In this document: positions 8,292-16,612 of the stretch, piece by piece | Layout of the letters: every line of letters begins with the position of its first letter | Position numbering within the stretch: position 1 is the first letter of the stretch | Assembly: GCF_036237315.1 (NCBI RefSeq) | Contig: NZ_CP108356.1 | Coordinates: 1,116,001 to 1,180,000, forward strand | Reading direction: 5' to 3' | Length of the DNA stretch: 64,000 nucleotides | Source of the DNA: Streptomyces sp. NBC_01351 | GTDB lineage: Bacteria; Actinomycetota; Actinomycetes; Streptomycetales; Streptomycetaceae | The notes under the pieces: generated by a model | The model's database searches: none | Told to the model about the DNA's origin: nothing | What the model saw: only the letters and a program-made list of their open reading frames with translations | Position numbers and translations under genes: made by a program

Positions 8292-9154
8292 ACGGCGTCG
8301 CGCCCTGGCGGCGCGAACGGCTGCCGCACTCGTCCGGGATGCCCGCGTGGAGCATGCCGGCCGACGGTGGTCCCGGCGAGCCCATGCCGACGGCCCTGTT
8401 CGAAGGGATCGACTCCCGCTGGGCCTGGGAGGGCGCGAGCGGCGAGGGCGTACGCGTCTGTGTGCTGGACAGCGGCGTCGACGCGTCCCATCCGCTGGTC
8501 GGCGCGGTCGAGCAGGCGTGGCGCGTGGTGAGCACCGAGGGCGGGGCGCCGCGCGTGGAGGAGTGCGAGCCGCTCGACAGTGCCGGACACGGGACCGCGT
8601 GCGCGGGGATCATCCGCGGCATCGCGCCGCGGGTCTCGCTCAGTTCGCTCAAGGTCCTCGGCGACGGACGGTCCGGCAGCGCCTCCGCGCTGATCGCCGG
8701 TCTCTCGTTCGCGATCGAGGAGGGGTTCGACGTCATCAGCATGAGCCTGTCGACGAACAGGGTCGAGTTCCGCGACCGGCTGGGCGAACTGTGCGACCGG
8801 GCCTACTTCCGCCGGACGACCGTGGTGGCGGCGGCGCACAACCTGCCCATCGAGAGCTTCCCGTGGAACTTCGCCTCGGTGATCTCGGTCGCCAGCCATG
8901 CCGAGCCGGACGGCATGCGCTTCTACTACAACGCCGCGCCACCGGTCGAGTTCCGCGCCCGCGGGGTCCGCGTACCGGTGGCGGGACCGGGCGGGGGCAC
9001 CGTCCGCAACACCGGCAACAGCTTCGCGGCGCCGCACATGGCGGGCATCGCGGCGCTGATCCTGAGCAAGCACCCGTGGCTCACGCCGTTCCAGCTCAAG
9101 AGCGTCCTGTATCACTGCGCCGCGAACGTATCGGTCCAAGGAGGCGGAGAATGA
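8282..9154 (+). CDS. S8 family (subtilisin-like) serine protease, cytoplasmic
   Basis: The 290-aa protein starts at ATG 8282, overlapping the cyclase stop by 10 nt (GGAGG upstream; GTG 8288 is an alternative). The catalytic triad is visible: Asp in VCVLDSGVD (~63), His in DSAGHGTACAGI (~103) and Ser in GNSFAAPHMAG (~247). No signal peptide, propeptide or transmembrane segment is seen, so it should act inside the cell. Subtilisin-like proteases process leaders in several RiPP pathways, so leader removal is a reasonable role, shared or redundant with the S9 peptidase at 11200-13071. It is coupled to the next gene through ATGA. Confidence 0.9.
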   Translation: MDVNGVAPWRRERLPHSSGMPAWSMPADGGPGEPMPTALFEGIDSRWAWEGASGEGVRVCVLDSGVDASHPLVGAVEQAWRVVSTEGGAPRVEECEPLDSAGHGTACAGIIRGIAPRVSLSSLKVLGDGRSGSASALIAGLSFAIEEGFDVISMSLSTNRVEFRDRLGELCDRAYFRRTTVVAAAHNLPIESFPWNFASVISVASHAEPDGMRFYYNAAPPVEFRARGVRVPVAGPGGGTVRNTGNSFAAPHMAGIAALILSKHPWLTPFQLKSVLYHCAANVSVQGGGE

Positions 9155-9789
9155 AGCCCTGGTCGCACGATCTCATGGCCACCGAACGTCAACTGCTGCA
9201 GTCGGTCGTCTCGGTGGCCCGGTACATCTACGGAGCCGCCGCCTCGTCGGTGTTCATGGTGAGTCCCGACACCGGGGAGCTGGTCTTCGCCGCGGTCGCG
9301 GGCGAGGGCGAGGAGGGCCTGGTCGGCAAGCGCTTCGAGCCCGGCACCGGCATCGCCGGCTGGGTGGCGGCCAGCGGCCAGCCCCTGATCACGGACAACG
9401 TGGCGGGGACCGACCAGTTCGCGGGAGACGCCGCGGCCTCCACCGGGTACGTGCCCGCGAGCATCATGGCCGCCCCGCTCATCGCGGACGGGGAGTGCAT
9501 CGGCGTGATCGAGGTGCTGGACCGCCACACCCACGACGCGAACGCCCCTGGCCGGGAACTCGACGACATCGAACTGCTGGGTCTGCTCGCCACGCAGGCC
9601 GCGTTGAGCCTGGCGCTGCTGCGGCGGAGCGAGCAGGCGGCGAGCGCGGCGCCGCGCATCGGCGATCTGGTGGCGCGGCTGTCGGAGCACGCGGTCATGA
9701 ACTCGTCCGACCCGCTGGCCGTCTCGCTGCTGAGCATCTCGCTGGACCTGCTGGACCGGCGTGCGCACCCCGCGTCGAAGTCGGGCTGA
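9151..9789 (+). CDS. GAF-domain protein
   Basis: The 212-aa protein overlaps the protease stop by four bases (ATGA), with GGAGGCGGAGA upstream. One GAF domain spans about residues 10-155: SVARYIYGAAASSVFMV, then FEPGTGIAGWVAASGQPLITDNV, ASIMAAPLIADGECIGVIEVLD and LATQAALSLALL. The remainder is helical. GAF domains bind small ligands, including cyclic nucleotides, so a GAF sensor in the same operon as a nucleotide cyclase may form a signalling pair. No output domain is fused to it. The functional link is inference. Confidence 0.85.
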   Translation: MKPWSHDLMATERQLLQSVVSVARYIYGAAASSVFMVSPDTGELVFAAVAGEGEEGLVGKRFEPGTGIAGWVAASGQPLITDNVAGTDQFAGDAAASTGYVPASIMAAPLIADGECIGVIEVLDRHTHDANAPGRELDDIELLGLLATQAALSLALLRRSEQAASAAPRIGDLVARLSEHAVMNSSDPLAVSLLSISLDLLDRRAHPASKSG

Positions 9790-9870
9790 CCGCAGGCGGA
9801 GACGGCCGGCAGACGTGGCGGCGACGGAGCGGAGACGCTGACGGAACGGGGCCCGCCTACGCTCCCGCGC

Positions 9871-11160
9871 ATGGTCAACAGAGCCGAGGTCGAGGCGCCG
9901 TCGTTCCCCGAACTGCTCCGCCACAAGCGGGTCCAGGCCGGGCTCACCCAGCGGACGCTCGCCGACCTGTCGACGATCAGCCCGCGGACGATCCGCGCCC
10001 TGGAATCGGGCCGGGTGAACGCGCGGATGCAGACGGTCCGGCTGCTCGCGGACGCCTTGCGGCTGGAGGGGATGCCGCGGGAGCTGTTCGTCAGCGCGGG
10101 CCTGGGCAGCCAGCGTCAGGGGCCGGCCGGGGCCGAGCCCTGCCTCACGGTGCCCCGCTCCGTGAACGCCCTGCTCGGGCGGGACGTCGAGGTGCGGGCG
10201 ATGGTGGGCGCCCTGGCGTCGGACCACCGCCGCATGATCTCCCTGTCCGGGCTGCCGGGGGCGGGCAAGTCGCGGGTGGCCGCGGAGGTGGCGGTCCGGC
10301 TGAGCTCGCGCCGGGGGTGGCCGGTGCTGTGGATCGGGACGGGCACGGTGGACCTCGACGGTCACGGCACGGTGATGGGCTCCCTGCTGAAGTCGCTGCG
10401 GCTGCTCGTGGAATCGGGCGCGGAGGACGTGTCCACGGTCTGCCGGCTCATCGGCCGGCACGAGGTGCTGCTGGTGCTCGACGGGGTCGCCGACGCGCGG
10501 GGCCCGGTCGGCGTGGAGGAGTTGCTGGCGTACTGTCCGGGCATCCGGGTGGTCAGCACGTCGCGGGCGCCGTGGCACGTCCCGGGTGTCCAGGGGACCG
10601 TGGTCCCGCCGCTGGCCACGCCGGGGCCGGAGTGGGACGCGACGGGGTCCCTCGACGTCCTGACCGGTGTGCCGTCGGTGCGGCTGCTCGTGGACCGGCT
10701 CTCGGAGGTCCGGCCGGGGTTCACCCTCTGCCGGGCCGATGCCGGGGCGGTGGCGCGGCTGTGCCGGAGGCTGGACGGTCTGCCCGTCGCGCTGGAGGCG
10801 GCGGCCGCCCGGTCCGGCGTGCTGGGTCTGCGGCAGCTCGCGGACACCCCGGCGCGGGACCTCCTCGATCTGCCGGTGGCGACCCGGTCCGCAGGGGATC
10901 CCGAGACGGTCGGCGGCCTGATCCGGTCCGGCTTCGAGCACCTGGACACCGCCCGCCGCGCGATCCTCCACGAGCTGGCCGGGTTCGACCGGGCGCCGAC
11001 GCTCGGCGAGGCCGCCGAGGCCCTGGACCGGCCGCTGAACCAGGTGGTGGACGATCTCGGCCCGCTGATGGGCCGTGGCCTCGTACGGGCGTCCCACGAG
11101 GAGGCGGAGACGCGCCTGCACCTGCCGAACCTGCTGCGGGCGGCCTTGACCCGGCAGTGA
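9871..11160 (+). CDS. XRE-family regulator with STAND/NB-ARC-like ATPase
   Basis: The 429-aa protein begins with an XRE helix-turn-helix (FPELLRHKRVQAGLTQRTLADLSTISPRTIRALESG, residues ~11-46, shown only in outline), followed by LLGRDVEVRAMVGAL and a P-loop SLSGLPGAGKSRVAAEVA (~residue 130), a Walker B-like VLLVLDGVAD and helical domains. This layout is common in Streptomyces pathway regulators. It lies 81 nt after the GAF gene and converges on the S9 peptidase operon with only 39 nt between stops. It may control the cluster together with the SARP. Confidence 0.85.
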   Translation: MVNRAEVEAPSFPELLRHKRVQAGLTQRTLADLSTISPRTIRALESGRVNARMQTVRLLADALRLEGMPRELFVSAGLGSQRQGPAGAEPCLTVPRSVNALLGRDVEVRAMVGALASDHRRMISLSGLPGAGKSRVAAEVAVRLSSRRGWPVLWIGTGTVDLDGHGTVMGSLLKSLRLLVESGAEDVSTVCRLIGRHEVLLVLDGVADARGPVGVEELLAYCPGIRVVSTSRAPWHVPGVQGTVVPPLATPGPEWDATGSLDVLTGVPSVRLLVDRLSEVRPGFTLCRADAGAVARLCRRLDGLPVALEAAAARSGVLGLRQLADTPARDLLDLPVATRSAGDPETVGGLIRSGFEHLDTARRAILHELAGFDRAPTLGEAAEALDRPLNQVVDDLGPLMGRGLVRASHEEAETRLHLPNLLRAALTRQ

Positions 11161-11199
11161 CCCGGCAGCGAGGCCCCCGCCCCCACCGCGCCGGGCGCG

Positions 11200-13071
11200 T
11201 CACGCCAGGTGCGCGGCGAGGAACCGTTCGACGGCGGCGTAGTAGGTCTGCCGGTTGCCGGGCCGTGCCAGGCCGTGGCCCTCGTCGGGAAACAGCAGGT
11301 ACTCGTGCGCGAGCCCGTTGGCCGCCAGTGCCGCGACGATCTGCTCGGCCTCCGCGCGGGGCACCCGGACGTCGTTCGCGCCCTGGACCACCAGGACCGG
11401 GATGCGGATGTCCGCGGCCCGCGACAGCGGGGACCGCTCCCACAGCATGTCGCGCTCGGTTTCCGGATCCCCGACGTTGGCGTGCATGAACGCCTGCAGC
11501 GGAGTGCGGGTGGGTGCCCCGGCCGCCAGCATCGTCAGCAGGTTCGACGGCGCGCACAGGGCTATCGCACAGGTGAAGACGTCCGGTGTGAACGCCGCCC
11601 CGACCAGCGCGGCGTACCCGCCGTACGAGCAGCCCATGATCGCGACCCGGGAGGGGTCGACGCTCCCGTCCGCGACGAGGTGGCCGAGCGCGTCGAGCAG
11701 ATCGGTCTGCATCGCGGCGCCCCACTGTTTGGCGCCCAGGTTGCGGAAGTGCTTGCCGTAGCCCGTCGAACCCCGGAAGTTGACCTGGACGCACGCGTAA
11801 CCGCGGTTGGCGATCAGCTGCGCCTCCTCGTCGAAGGCGAACGTGTGCCGGGCCCAGGGCCCGCCGTGCACGTTGACCACCGCCGGCAGGCCCCGCCGCT
11901 CGACGCCGGGCGGCCAGGTCACGTAGCCGTGCACCGTGACGCCGTCGCGCGCGGAGAACGCGAAGGGCTCCATCCGGGCCAGCCGGTAGCGCTCCAGCTC
12001 CGGCTGGTGGCTGAAGAGGTGGCGCAGGCTTCCGTCCGCGCGGTCGTAGAGGTAGTAGAGGACGGGACCGGCTCCGGTCACCACCGAGACGGTCCACAGC
12101 CGCCCGGATCGGTCGGTGCGGTCGAGGTGGATCTCGCCGTCGATCTCCAGGAGCGCGAGCTCGCCGCGGATCCGCCCGAGGTCCTTGCCGAAGTCCTCGT
12201 CGAGGAAGACCCATTCGTCGCGGTCCTTGGCGAACAGCGCCGCTTGCGGCCTGCGCGTCACCGGGTCCAGCTCGACCTGCCTGACGTCGTGGACCGGATC
12301 CTCGGCGAGCAGGGTGCGGGTCCCGGTCGCGATCTCGACCTCGAAGAGGCGGCTGCTGTTGGCCCCGATGGAGGACAGCAGGTAGCAGGTGGCGCCGTCG
12401 CGCGCGAAGCCGATGACGCGCGTGCCCATCGCGTCCTCGTAGGGCACGTCGAGCCACGGCGGCGCACCACCGCCGTCCGGCCCGTCCGGCGCATCCGGCG
12501 CATCCGGCGGGCCCAGGAACACCGTCGTACCGCCGTCGGGCTTCATGGTGGTGCCCCCGCGGACCCGCAGGTCGGTGTCGATGATCCAGCTCAGGTAGCC
12601 GGGGTTCTCCGCGACCTTGGTGAGCCGGCCCGTCGGCAGGTCCAGGCTGTAGACGTCGTGCAGGGCCGGCCGGTCCTTGTTCAGGCCGATCAGCACGGTG
12701 GCCGGGTGCCACCGGTTGTGCGCCAGTACGCGTGCCTGGACCCCGTCGAACGGCGTGGCGCAGCGCTCCTCGCCGGAGACGAGGTCGACGAGGTACAGCC
12801 GCCGGCTCTCGTCGCCGTTGTCGTCGCGCAGGTAGAACAGGGTGCGGTCGTCGTGGCAGAGGCCGTACGTGCGGATGCCGCGCCCCCGGTCGTGCGTCAC
12901 TACCGTCGCCTCGTCCGGCCGGTCCACCGGCGCCGTCCATACGTTCAACACCCCGTCGTCCGGGGCCAGGTAGAGCAGGCGGGTGCCGTCCGGCGAGATC
13001 TCGGGCACGAGGTAGGACGGGTTGCCGAACAGTACGGAGTGCGGGATCGGCTCTGCGGCTTCAGTCGTCAC
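11200..13071 (-). CDS. S9 prolyl-oligopeptidase family serine peptidase
   Basis: The 623-aa protein combines an N-terminal beta-propeller (repeats such as PEISPDGTRLLYLAPDDG) with a C-terminal alpha/beta-hydrolase domain. The nucleophile lies in MGCSYGGYAAL (GxSxGG), the acid in VQGANDVRVP and the histidine in DEGHGLARPGN, so the triad is complete. The GTG start overlaps the flavoprotein stop by 11 nt, making it the last gene of the precursor operon. No secretion signal is seen. S9 peptidases cleave short peptides, and trimming or removal of the leader from the modified precursor is a likely use. Confidence 0.9.
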   Translation of the reverse strand: MTTEAAEPIPHSVLFGNPSYLVPEISPDGTRLLYLAPDDGVLNVWTAPVDRPDEATVVTHDRGRGIRTYGLCHDDRTLFYLRDDNGDESRRLYLVDLVSGEERCATPFDGVQARVLAHNRWHPATVLIGLNKDRPALHDVYSLDLPTGRLTKVAENPGYLSWIIDTDLRVRGGTTMKPDGGTTVFLGPPDAPDAPDGPDGGGAPPWLDVPYEDAMGTRVIGFARDGATCYLLSSIGANSSRLFEVEIATGTRTLLAEDPVHDVRQVELDPVTRRPQAALFAKDRDEWVFLDEDFGKDLGRIRGELALLEIDGEIHLDRTDRSGRLWTVSVVTGAGPVLYYLYDRADGSLRHLFSHQPELERYRLARMEPFAFSARDGVTVHGYVTWPPGVERRGLPAVVNVHGGPWARHTFAFDEEAQLIANRGYACVQVNFRGSTGYGKHFRNLGAKQWGAAMQTDLLDALGHLVADGSVDPSRVAIMGCSYGGYAALVGAAFTPDVFTCAIALCAPSNLLTMLAAGAPTRTPLQAFMHANVGDPETERDMLWERSPLSRAADIRIPVLVVQGANDVRVPRAEAEQIVAALAANGLAHEYLLFPDEGHGLARPGNRQTYYAAVERFLAAHLA

Positions 13072-14500
13072 GGCTCTCTTCCCGGGTGGGTTGCTGACGT
13101 CGGTGCCCCGCGAACCACCACGCGGCGAGCCGGGGGAACTGCGCGACCGCCTCGTCGGTGTCGAGCGGCGGTTTCGGGTCGGCGGGCAACTCCCGCGGGA
13201 GGCACGGGTCCGCGGCGGCCGCCGGCGGGACCAGCGTCTGGGAGCGGAAGAACTGTGTCATCAGCGCCGGACTGGTGAGCACAGCCCCGGACATCCTGGC
13301 CCGCGCCCCCACCCGCGCCCCCGCCCCCACCCGCACCCGCTGCCCGACGGCGGACACCGGGCCCGCCGGTGCGGCCCGCGGCCGGTCCTGCTCGGTCGCC
13401 ATCCGCCACGACCTGTCCGCCTCTTCCGCCACGGCGGCCTGGAGTGCGGGGAGGACGTCGGGGTCGGCGCCGTGCCGTGCCAGTTCGCGGTCCAGTCGTA
13501 CGGCGCCGAGCAACGCGACCGACATGCCGTGCGAGTAGACCGGGTTGACCGCCGTCAGCGCGTCGCCGACCACGAGGAAGCCGGCCGGCCGGGGCCCTCG
13601 CTCGAAGAACCTCCTGCGGTTCGCGGTGACCCGGTACGGCCGTACTCCCCCGAGGGGTTCGGCCGCGGCCAGGAGCTCCGCCACGACCGGTGAGCTCAAC
13701 GACTTGACGCAGTCGGTGAATCCGTCCGCGTCGGTCGGCGGTGTGGCGTCCCGCGTGCCGGTCAGGGTGACGGTCCAGCGGTCGTCCTCGATCGGGAACA
13801 GTGTCGCGCCGTGCCCCGGCGGGCCTCCGCTCGTGGGGCGCGGGTGCAGCATGAGCGCCGGCATCCCGGCGGCGAGGCCGGAGGGCGCCCGGTAGATCCG
13901 GGTGGAGTACGCCAGCCCCGAGTCGACGACCTCTTCCTCGACGCCGGGCCCACCCATCGCGGCCAGCCACCGCGGGGCCCTCGACCGTCGTCCCGTCGCG
14001 TCCACCACGAGGTCGGCGCGGAGGGTTTCGCGGACACCGTCCTCGCCGGCGACCACGACACCCGTCACCCGCGACGCGTCCCCGGCGAGCCCCAGGACCC
14101 GGGTGTGCTCCCGTACCGTCACCGCGCCGTCGGCCAGCGCCCGCTGCCGGATGACGTGGTCCATGAGCCACCGGCTGCACGAGACCAGGAAGGCGCCGGT
14201 CTCGTGGCGGGGGAACCAGCCGTCGGCGCTCAGGATCAGCGCCCCGTCCGGGAGGCCCCGCCGGTGGGCCCCCCGGTCGAGCAGCGCCTCCAGTGTTCCC
14301 GGGAGCAGCGTTTCCAGGGCCTCGGCGCCCGCGGTCACGAGCACGTGGCTGTGGAACGCCTGGGGCAGCCCGGGGCGGACGTCCGGGCCCGCCGGGTAGC
14401 GGCCGCCCTCGATCACGGTGACCTCGTCGACGTGCCCGGACAGCACGTGGGCCACCAGGATGCCCGCGAAGCCACCGCCGAGGACGACGGCCTTGGTCAC
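13061..14500 (-). CDS. FAD-dependent monooxygenase/oxidoreductase (group A flavoprotein-like)
   Basis: The 479-aa protein starts GTG (MTKAVVLGGGFAGILVAHVL) and overlaps the PqqD-like stop as GTGA. The FAD fold is complete: a GGGFAG dinucleotide motif at ~8-13, VVDATGRRSRAPRW in the middle and the GD motif FLVVGDALTAVNPVYSHGMS at ~320. This matches aromatic hydroxylase/halogenase-like enzymes. The two lysines of flavin halogenases are not evident, so oxidation or hydroxylation is more likely than halogenation. A low-complexity V/G/A/R-rich stretch (~390-410) comes from a C-rich repeat at 13300-13340. In context it is a candidate tailoring enzyme acting on the peptide. Confidence 0.8.
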   Translation of the reverse strand: MTKAVVLGGGFAGILVAHVLSGHVDEVTVIEGGRYPAGPDVRPGLPQAFHSHVLVTAGAEALETLLPGTLEALLDRGAHRRGLPDGALILSADGWFPRHETGAFLVSCSRWLMDHVIRQRALADGAVTVREHTRVLGLAGDASRVTGVVVAGEDGVRETLRADLVVDATGRRSRAPRWLAAMGGPGVEEEVVDSGLAYSTRIYRAPSGLAAGMPALMLHPRPTSGGPPGHGATLFPIEDDRWTVTLTGTRDATPPTDADGFTDCVKSLSSPVVAELLAAAEPLGGVRPYRVTANRRRFFERGPRPAGFLVVGDALTAVNPVYSHGMSVALLGAVRLDRELARHGADPDVLPALQAAVAEEADRSWRMATEQDRPRAAPAGPVSAVGQRVRVGAGARVGARARMSGAVLTSPALMTQFFRSQTLVPPAAAADPCLPRELPADPKPPLDTDEAVAQFPRLAAWWFAGHRRQQPTREESRDD

Positions 14501-14796
14501 GGCCGTGCGGCCGGCCGGTCCGCTTCCGTCTCCTGGAGCAGATCGGCCTCGACCATGGAGGTGATGAACGCGTCCACTTCCGCACGGATGCGCGCGGTCA
14601 TGACGGCGTTGTGTCCCGCGAAGAGCAGGGACAGTTGCTTGATGACCGTCTCCCGGTCACCGTCCTCCTCGACGAGCGCCCAGATCTGGGCGGCGGTCGA
14701 GTTCAGCGTACGGAACTCGCCGGACTCGGTGTGGTAGAGCGAGACGCCGTCTCCGCTCTCCTGCCAGATGACCGCGTCACTGACATGCAGGGACAT
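14497..14796 (-). CDS. PqqD-like RiPP recognition element
   Basis: The 99-aa protein begins MSLHVSDAVIWQESGDGVSL and has the PqqD-type layout: short strands carrying GEFRTLNSTAAQIWALVEEDG followed by helices. It starts with AGGAGG 8 nt upstream, overlaps the radical SAM gene by 20 nt and the flavoprotein gene by 4 nt. PqqD-like domains bind precursor leaders and present them to the maturase. As a free-standing copy between the radical SAM and flavin genes, it probably recognises the leader of the 16346-16612 precursor and possibly the related domain at 5096-5287. Confidence 0.88.
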   Translation of the reverse strand: MSLHVSDAVIWQESGDGVSLYHTESGEFRTLNSTAAQIWALVEEDGDRETVIKQLSLLFAGHNAVMTARIRAEVDAFITSMVEADLLQETEADRPAARP

Positions 14797-16270
14797 CGCC
14801 CAGCCTCCTGTTCACCGGCATGATGGGAATGAGTTCGCCGACCTTGATCGCGGGCTCGGGCGTGCGGACGTAGGTCTTCCACTGCTCGTGGACGGCGTGC
14901 ACCTCGTCGGTGGCGACCATCCGGGGGACCGTCATCTCCAGGTCCTTGAGGGCCAGCTCCGCGCGGGTCACCCCGACTTCCTGCCACAGCTGCGTGGTGA
15001 TGCCGTGCCGCAGGATCCGGCACAGGTGGCGGCTGTTGCGCCGCAGGTCCCCGGACTCCGACATGTGCGCGGCCCGGCAACCGCCGCCGCAGTTGGCCTT
15101 GATGTAGCACTTCTCGCAGTCGGCGTGGAACTCCCCGCCGTACACGGTGCTCTTGCGCATGGCGCTCAGCACCGGACCGGCGAACATCTCGGACAGCCGC
15201 TGCTTCCTGATGTTGCCGGCGTACTCGCCCTTTCCGGTGACGAGCTTGCACGGGTACATGTCACCGAGGGAGTTGATGTAGATCTCGTTGCCGCCCATGC
15301 CGCAGTTGCCCTTGACCGAGCACGGGGTGACCGGCCTCGGCCCGTCCGGCTTGAACTTGCCCGCGACGGGCGAGGTCCAGACGAGCTGCTGCACCCGCAG
15401 GTGGTCCTGCCAGCCGAAGTCGTACTCGTCTCCCACGCCGCGGCCCAGGTCGTTGTGGTTCATCAGACGGACGCTGTGGATCTCGATGCCGTCGAGGAAC
15501 GACGCGAAGTCCTCCAGCTCGTCGACGTTGTCCGAGGTGACGATGTGGTTGATGGCCGGCGTCACGCCGGCGGCGTTGAGCAGCTGGATCGCCCGGTGGG
15601 TCTTGGCGAACGCGCCCTTGCCGCGGGTGCGGTCGTGCGTCTCGGCCGTGCCTCCGTCGAGGCTCACCGTGACCATGTTGAACAGCTCGGCGAACCGTTT
15701 CGCCGTCGCCTCGCTGCGGATCATCGTCGCGTTGGTGATCACGTTCGACTTCAGGCCGCTGCTGTTGGCGTGCTCGACGATCCGGAACAGGTCCTTGCGG
15801 AGCATCGGCTCACCGCCGGTGAACACGATGGTCTCGCTGCCGAACTCGGCGATCTGCGAGACCAGGTCCAGCGATTCGGCGGTGTCGAGCTCGCCCGGGA
15901 GGCACTTTTCGGACGACGCGTAGCAGTAGGGGCAGCGCAGGTTGCAGCCGTCTGTGATGGCGTAGTACGCGATGCGCAGGGGCGGTTCGCCGAGCCGGAC
16001 CTTGGGCTTGTTGCCGTTGAAGTAGACGATCCAGTTCAGGATGAGCTTGGCGAGGACGCGTTCCGTCTCGGCGTCCTGCTCCAGCGCCGGTTCCTCCCCG
16101 CGGACACGGGCCGCGGCCAGGGCCTGGAGGACCCGGAACTCCCGTCCCGTGAGGACGCACCGGGAGGCCACTTCCGGGTTGACGACGAGGTGGTCCTCGT
16201 CGTGCACAAAGTACGTCAGGTCTTTCGGCACATCGAACAACGACAGGTTCCGGACCAGATTCCCACGCAT
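14777..16270 (-). CDS. Radical SAM/SPASM peptide maturase
   Basis: The 497-aa protein has the SAM [4Fe-4S] motif CNLRCPYC (C109, C113, C116), GGEPMLR near residue 155, and a C-terminal SPASM region with many cysteines (TPCSVKGNCGMGG, YPCKLVTGKGEYAGN, DCEKCYIKANCGGGC). Start ATG 16270 (MRGNLVRNLSLFDV) is chosen because GAGAGGAGG lies 6 nt upstream; the longer frame to 16294 would include that site. SPASM enzymes build thioether (sactionine/ranthionine), C-C or epimerised residues. Gene order precursor-radical SAM-PqqD, and the two cysteines of the precursor, favour thioether formation. It lies 75 nt after the precursor stop. Confidence 0.93.
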   Translation of the reverse strand: MRGNLVRNLSLFDVPKDLTYFVHDEDHLVVNPEVASRCVLTGREFRVLQALAAARVRGEEPALEQDAETERVLAKLILNWIVYFNGNKPKVRLGEPPLRIAYYAITDGCNLRCPYCYASSEKCLPGELDTAESLDLVSQIAEFGSETIVFTGGEPMLRKDLFRIVEHANSSGLKSNVITNATMIRSEATAKRFAELFNMVTVSLDGGTAETHDRTRGKGAFAKTHRAIQLLNAAGVTPAINHIVTSDNVDELEDFASFLDGIEIHSVRLMNHNDLGRGVGDEYDFGWQDHLRVQQLVWTSPVAGKFKPDGPRPVTPCSVKGNCGMGGNEIYINSLGDMYPCKLVTGKGEYAGNIRKQRLSEMFAGPVLSAMRKSTVYGGEFHADCEKCYIKANCGGGCRAAHMSESGDLRRNSRHLCRILRHGITTQLWQEVGVTRAELALKDLEMTVPRMVATDEVHAVHEQWKTYVRTPEPAIKVGELIPIMPVNRRLGDVPACQ

Positions 16271-16345
16271 CGCGCCTCCTCTCTGGGCTGGCACAGGCGC
16301 GGCCCGACGCGAACGACCGCCGGGCCCCGCCTGTGGACTGTCGTA

Positions 16346-16612
16346 CTACTGGGCCGCCTCGCCGGAGCCGGACCAGAGGCCGCAGGCACACAGCATCGCG
16401 GCGTCGAAGCCCTCCTTGGTGGCCTCGGGCGAGGACCACTCCTGGGAGTGCGCCACCACGTCGGGAAGGATCGCCGCAAGGCGGTTCTTGGTCGAGATGA
16501 GGACGTGGGTCTCCTCAGGGGTCAGGCTGGCGTAGAACTCCTCGAGTGCGGGCGCCATCGTGCCGCCGATAACGCCGGCGGCGCGGAGAGACTCCAGGGA
16601 GTTGAAGCTCAT
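16346..16612 (-). CDS. Candidate RiPP precursor peptide (88 aa)
   Basis: The ORF starts ATG 16612 and encodes 88 aa. Residues 1-50 look like a helical leader (LESLRAAG, FYASLTPEETHVLISTKNR). The C-terminus, after GFDAA, is MLCACGLWSGSGEAAQ, with the only two cysteines (C75 and C77), Trp80, and Gly/Ser residues. It is the first gene of the leftward operon in front of the radical SAM and PqqD genes. The leader resembles residues 87-149 of the HTH protein at 4838-5287. I recall related Streptomyces proteins annotated as StsA-like sactipeptide RiPPs, but cannot verify this. The two cysteines fit thioether crosslinks; Gly/Leu/Trp amides could be thioamidated. The core boundary is not known. Confidence 0.82.
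   Translation of the reverse strand: MSFNSLESLRAAGVIGGTMAPALEEFYASLTPEETHVLISTKNRLAAILPDVVAHSQEWSSPEATKEGFDAAMLCACGLWSGSGEAAQ

Noticed and set aside
13300..13345. CCCGCGCCCCCACC-type repeats resembling a minisatellite or CRISPR-like array
   Set aside because: It is a short, irregular C-rich run inside the flavoprotein coding sequence, with no spacers or constant repeat.
16271..16294. Longer start for the radical SAM gene (MPAQRGGAM)
   Set aside because: The strong GAGAGGAGG ribosome site lies inside that extension, so ATG 16270 is the better start.
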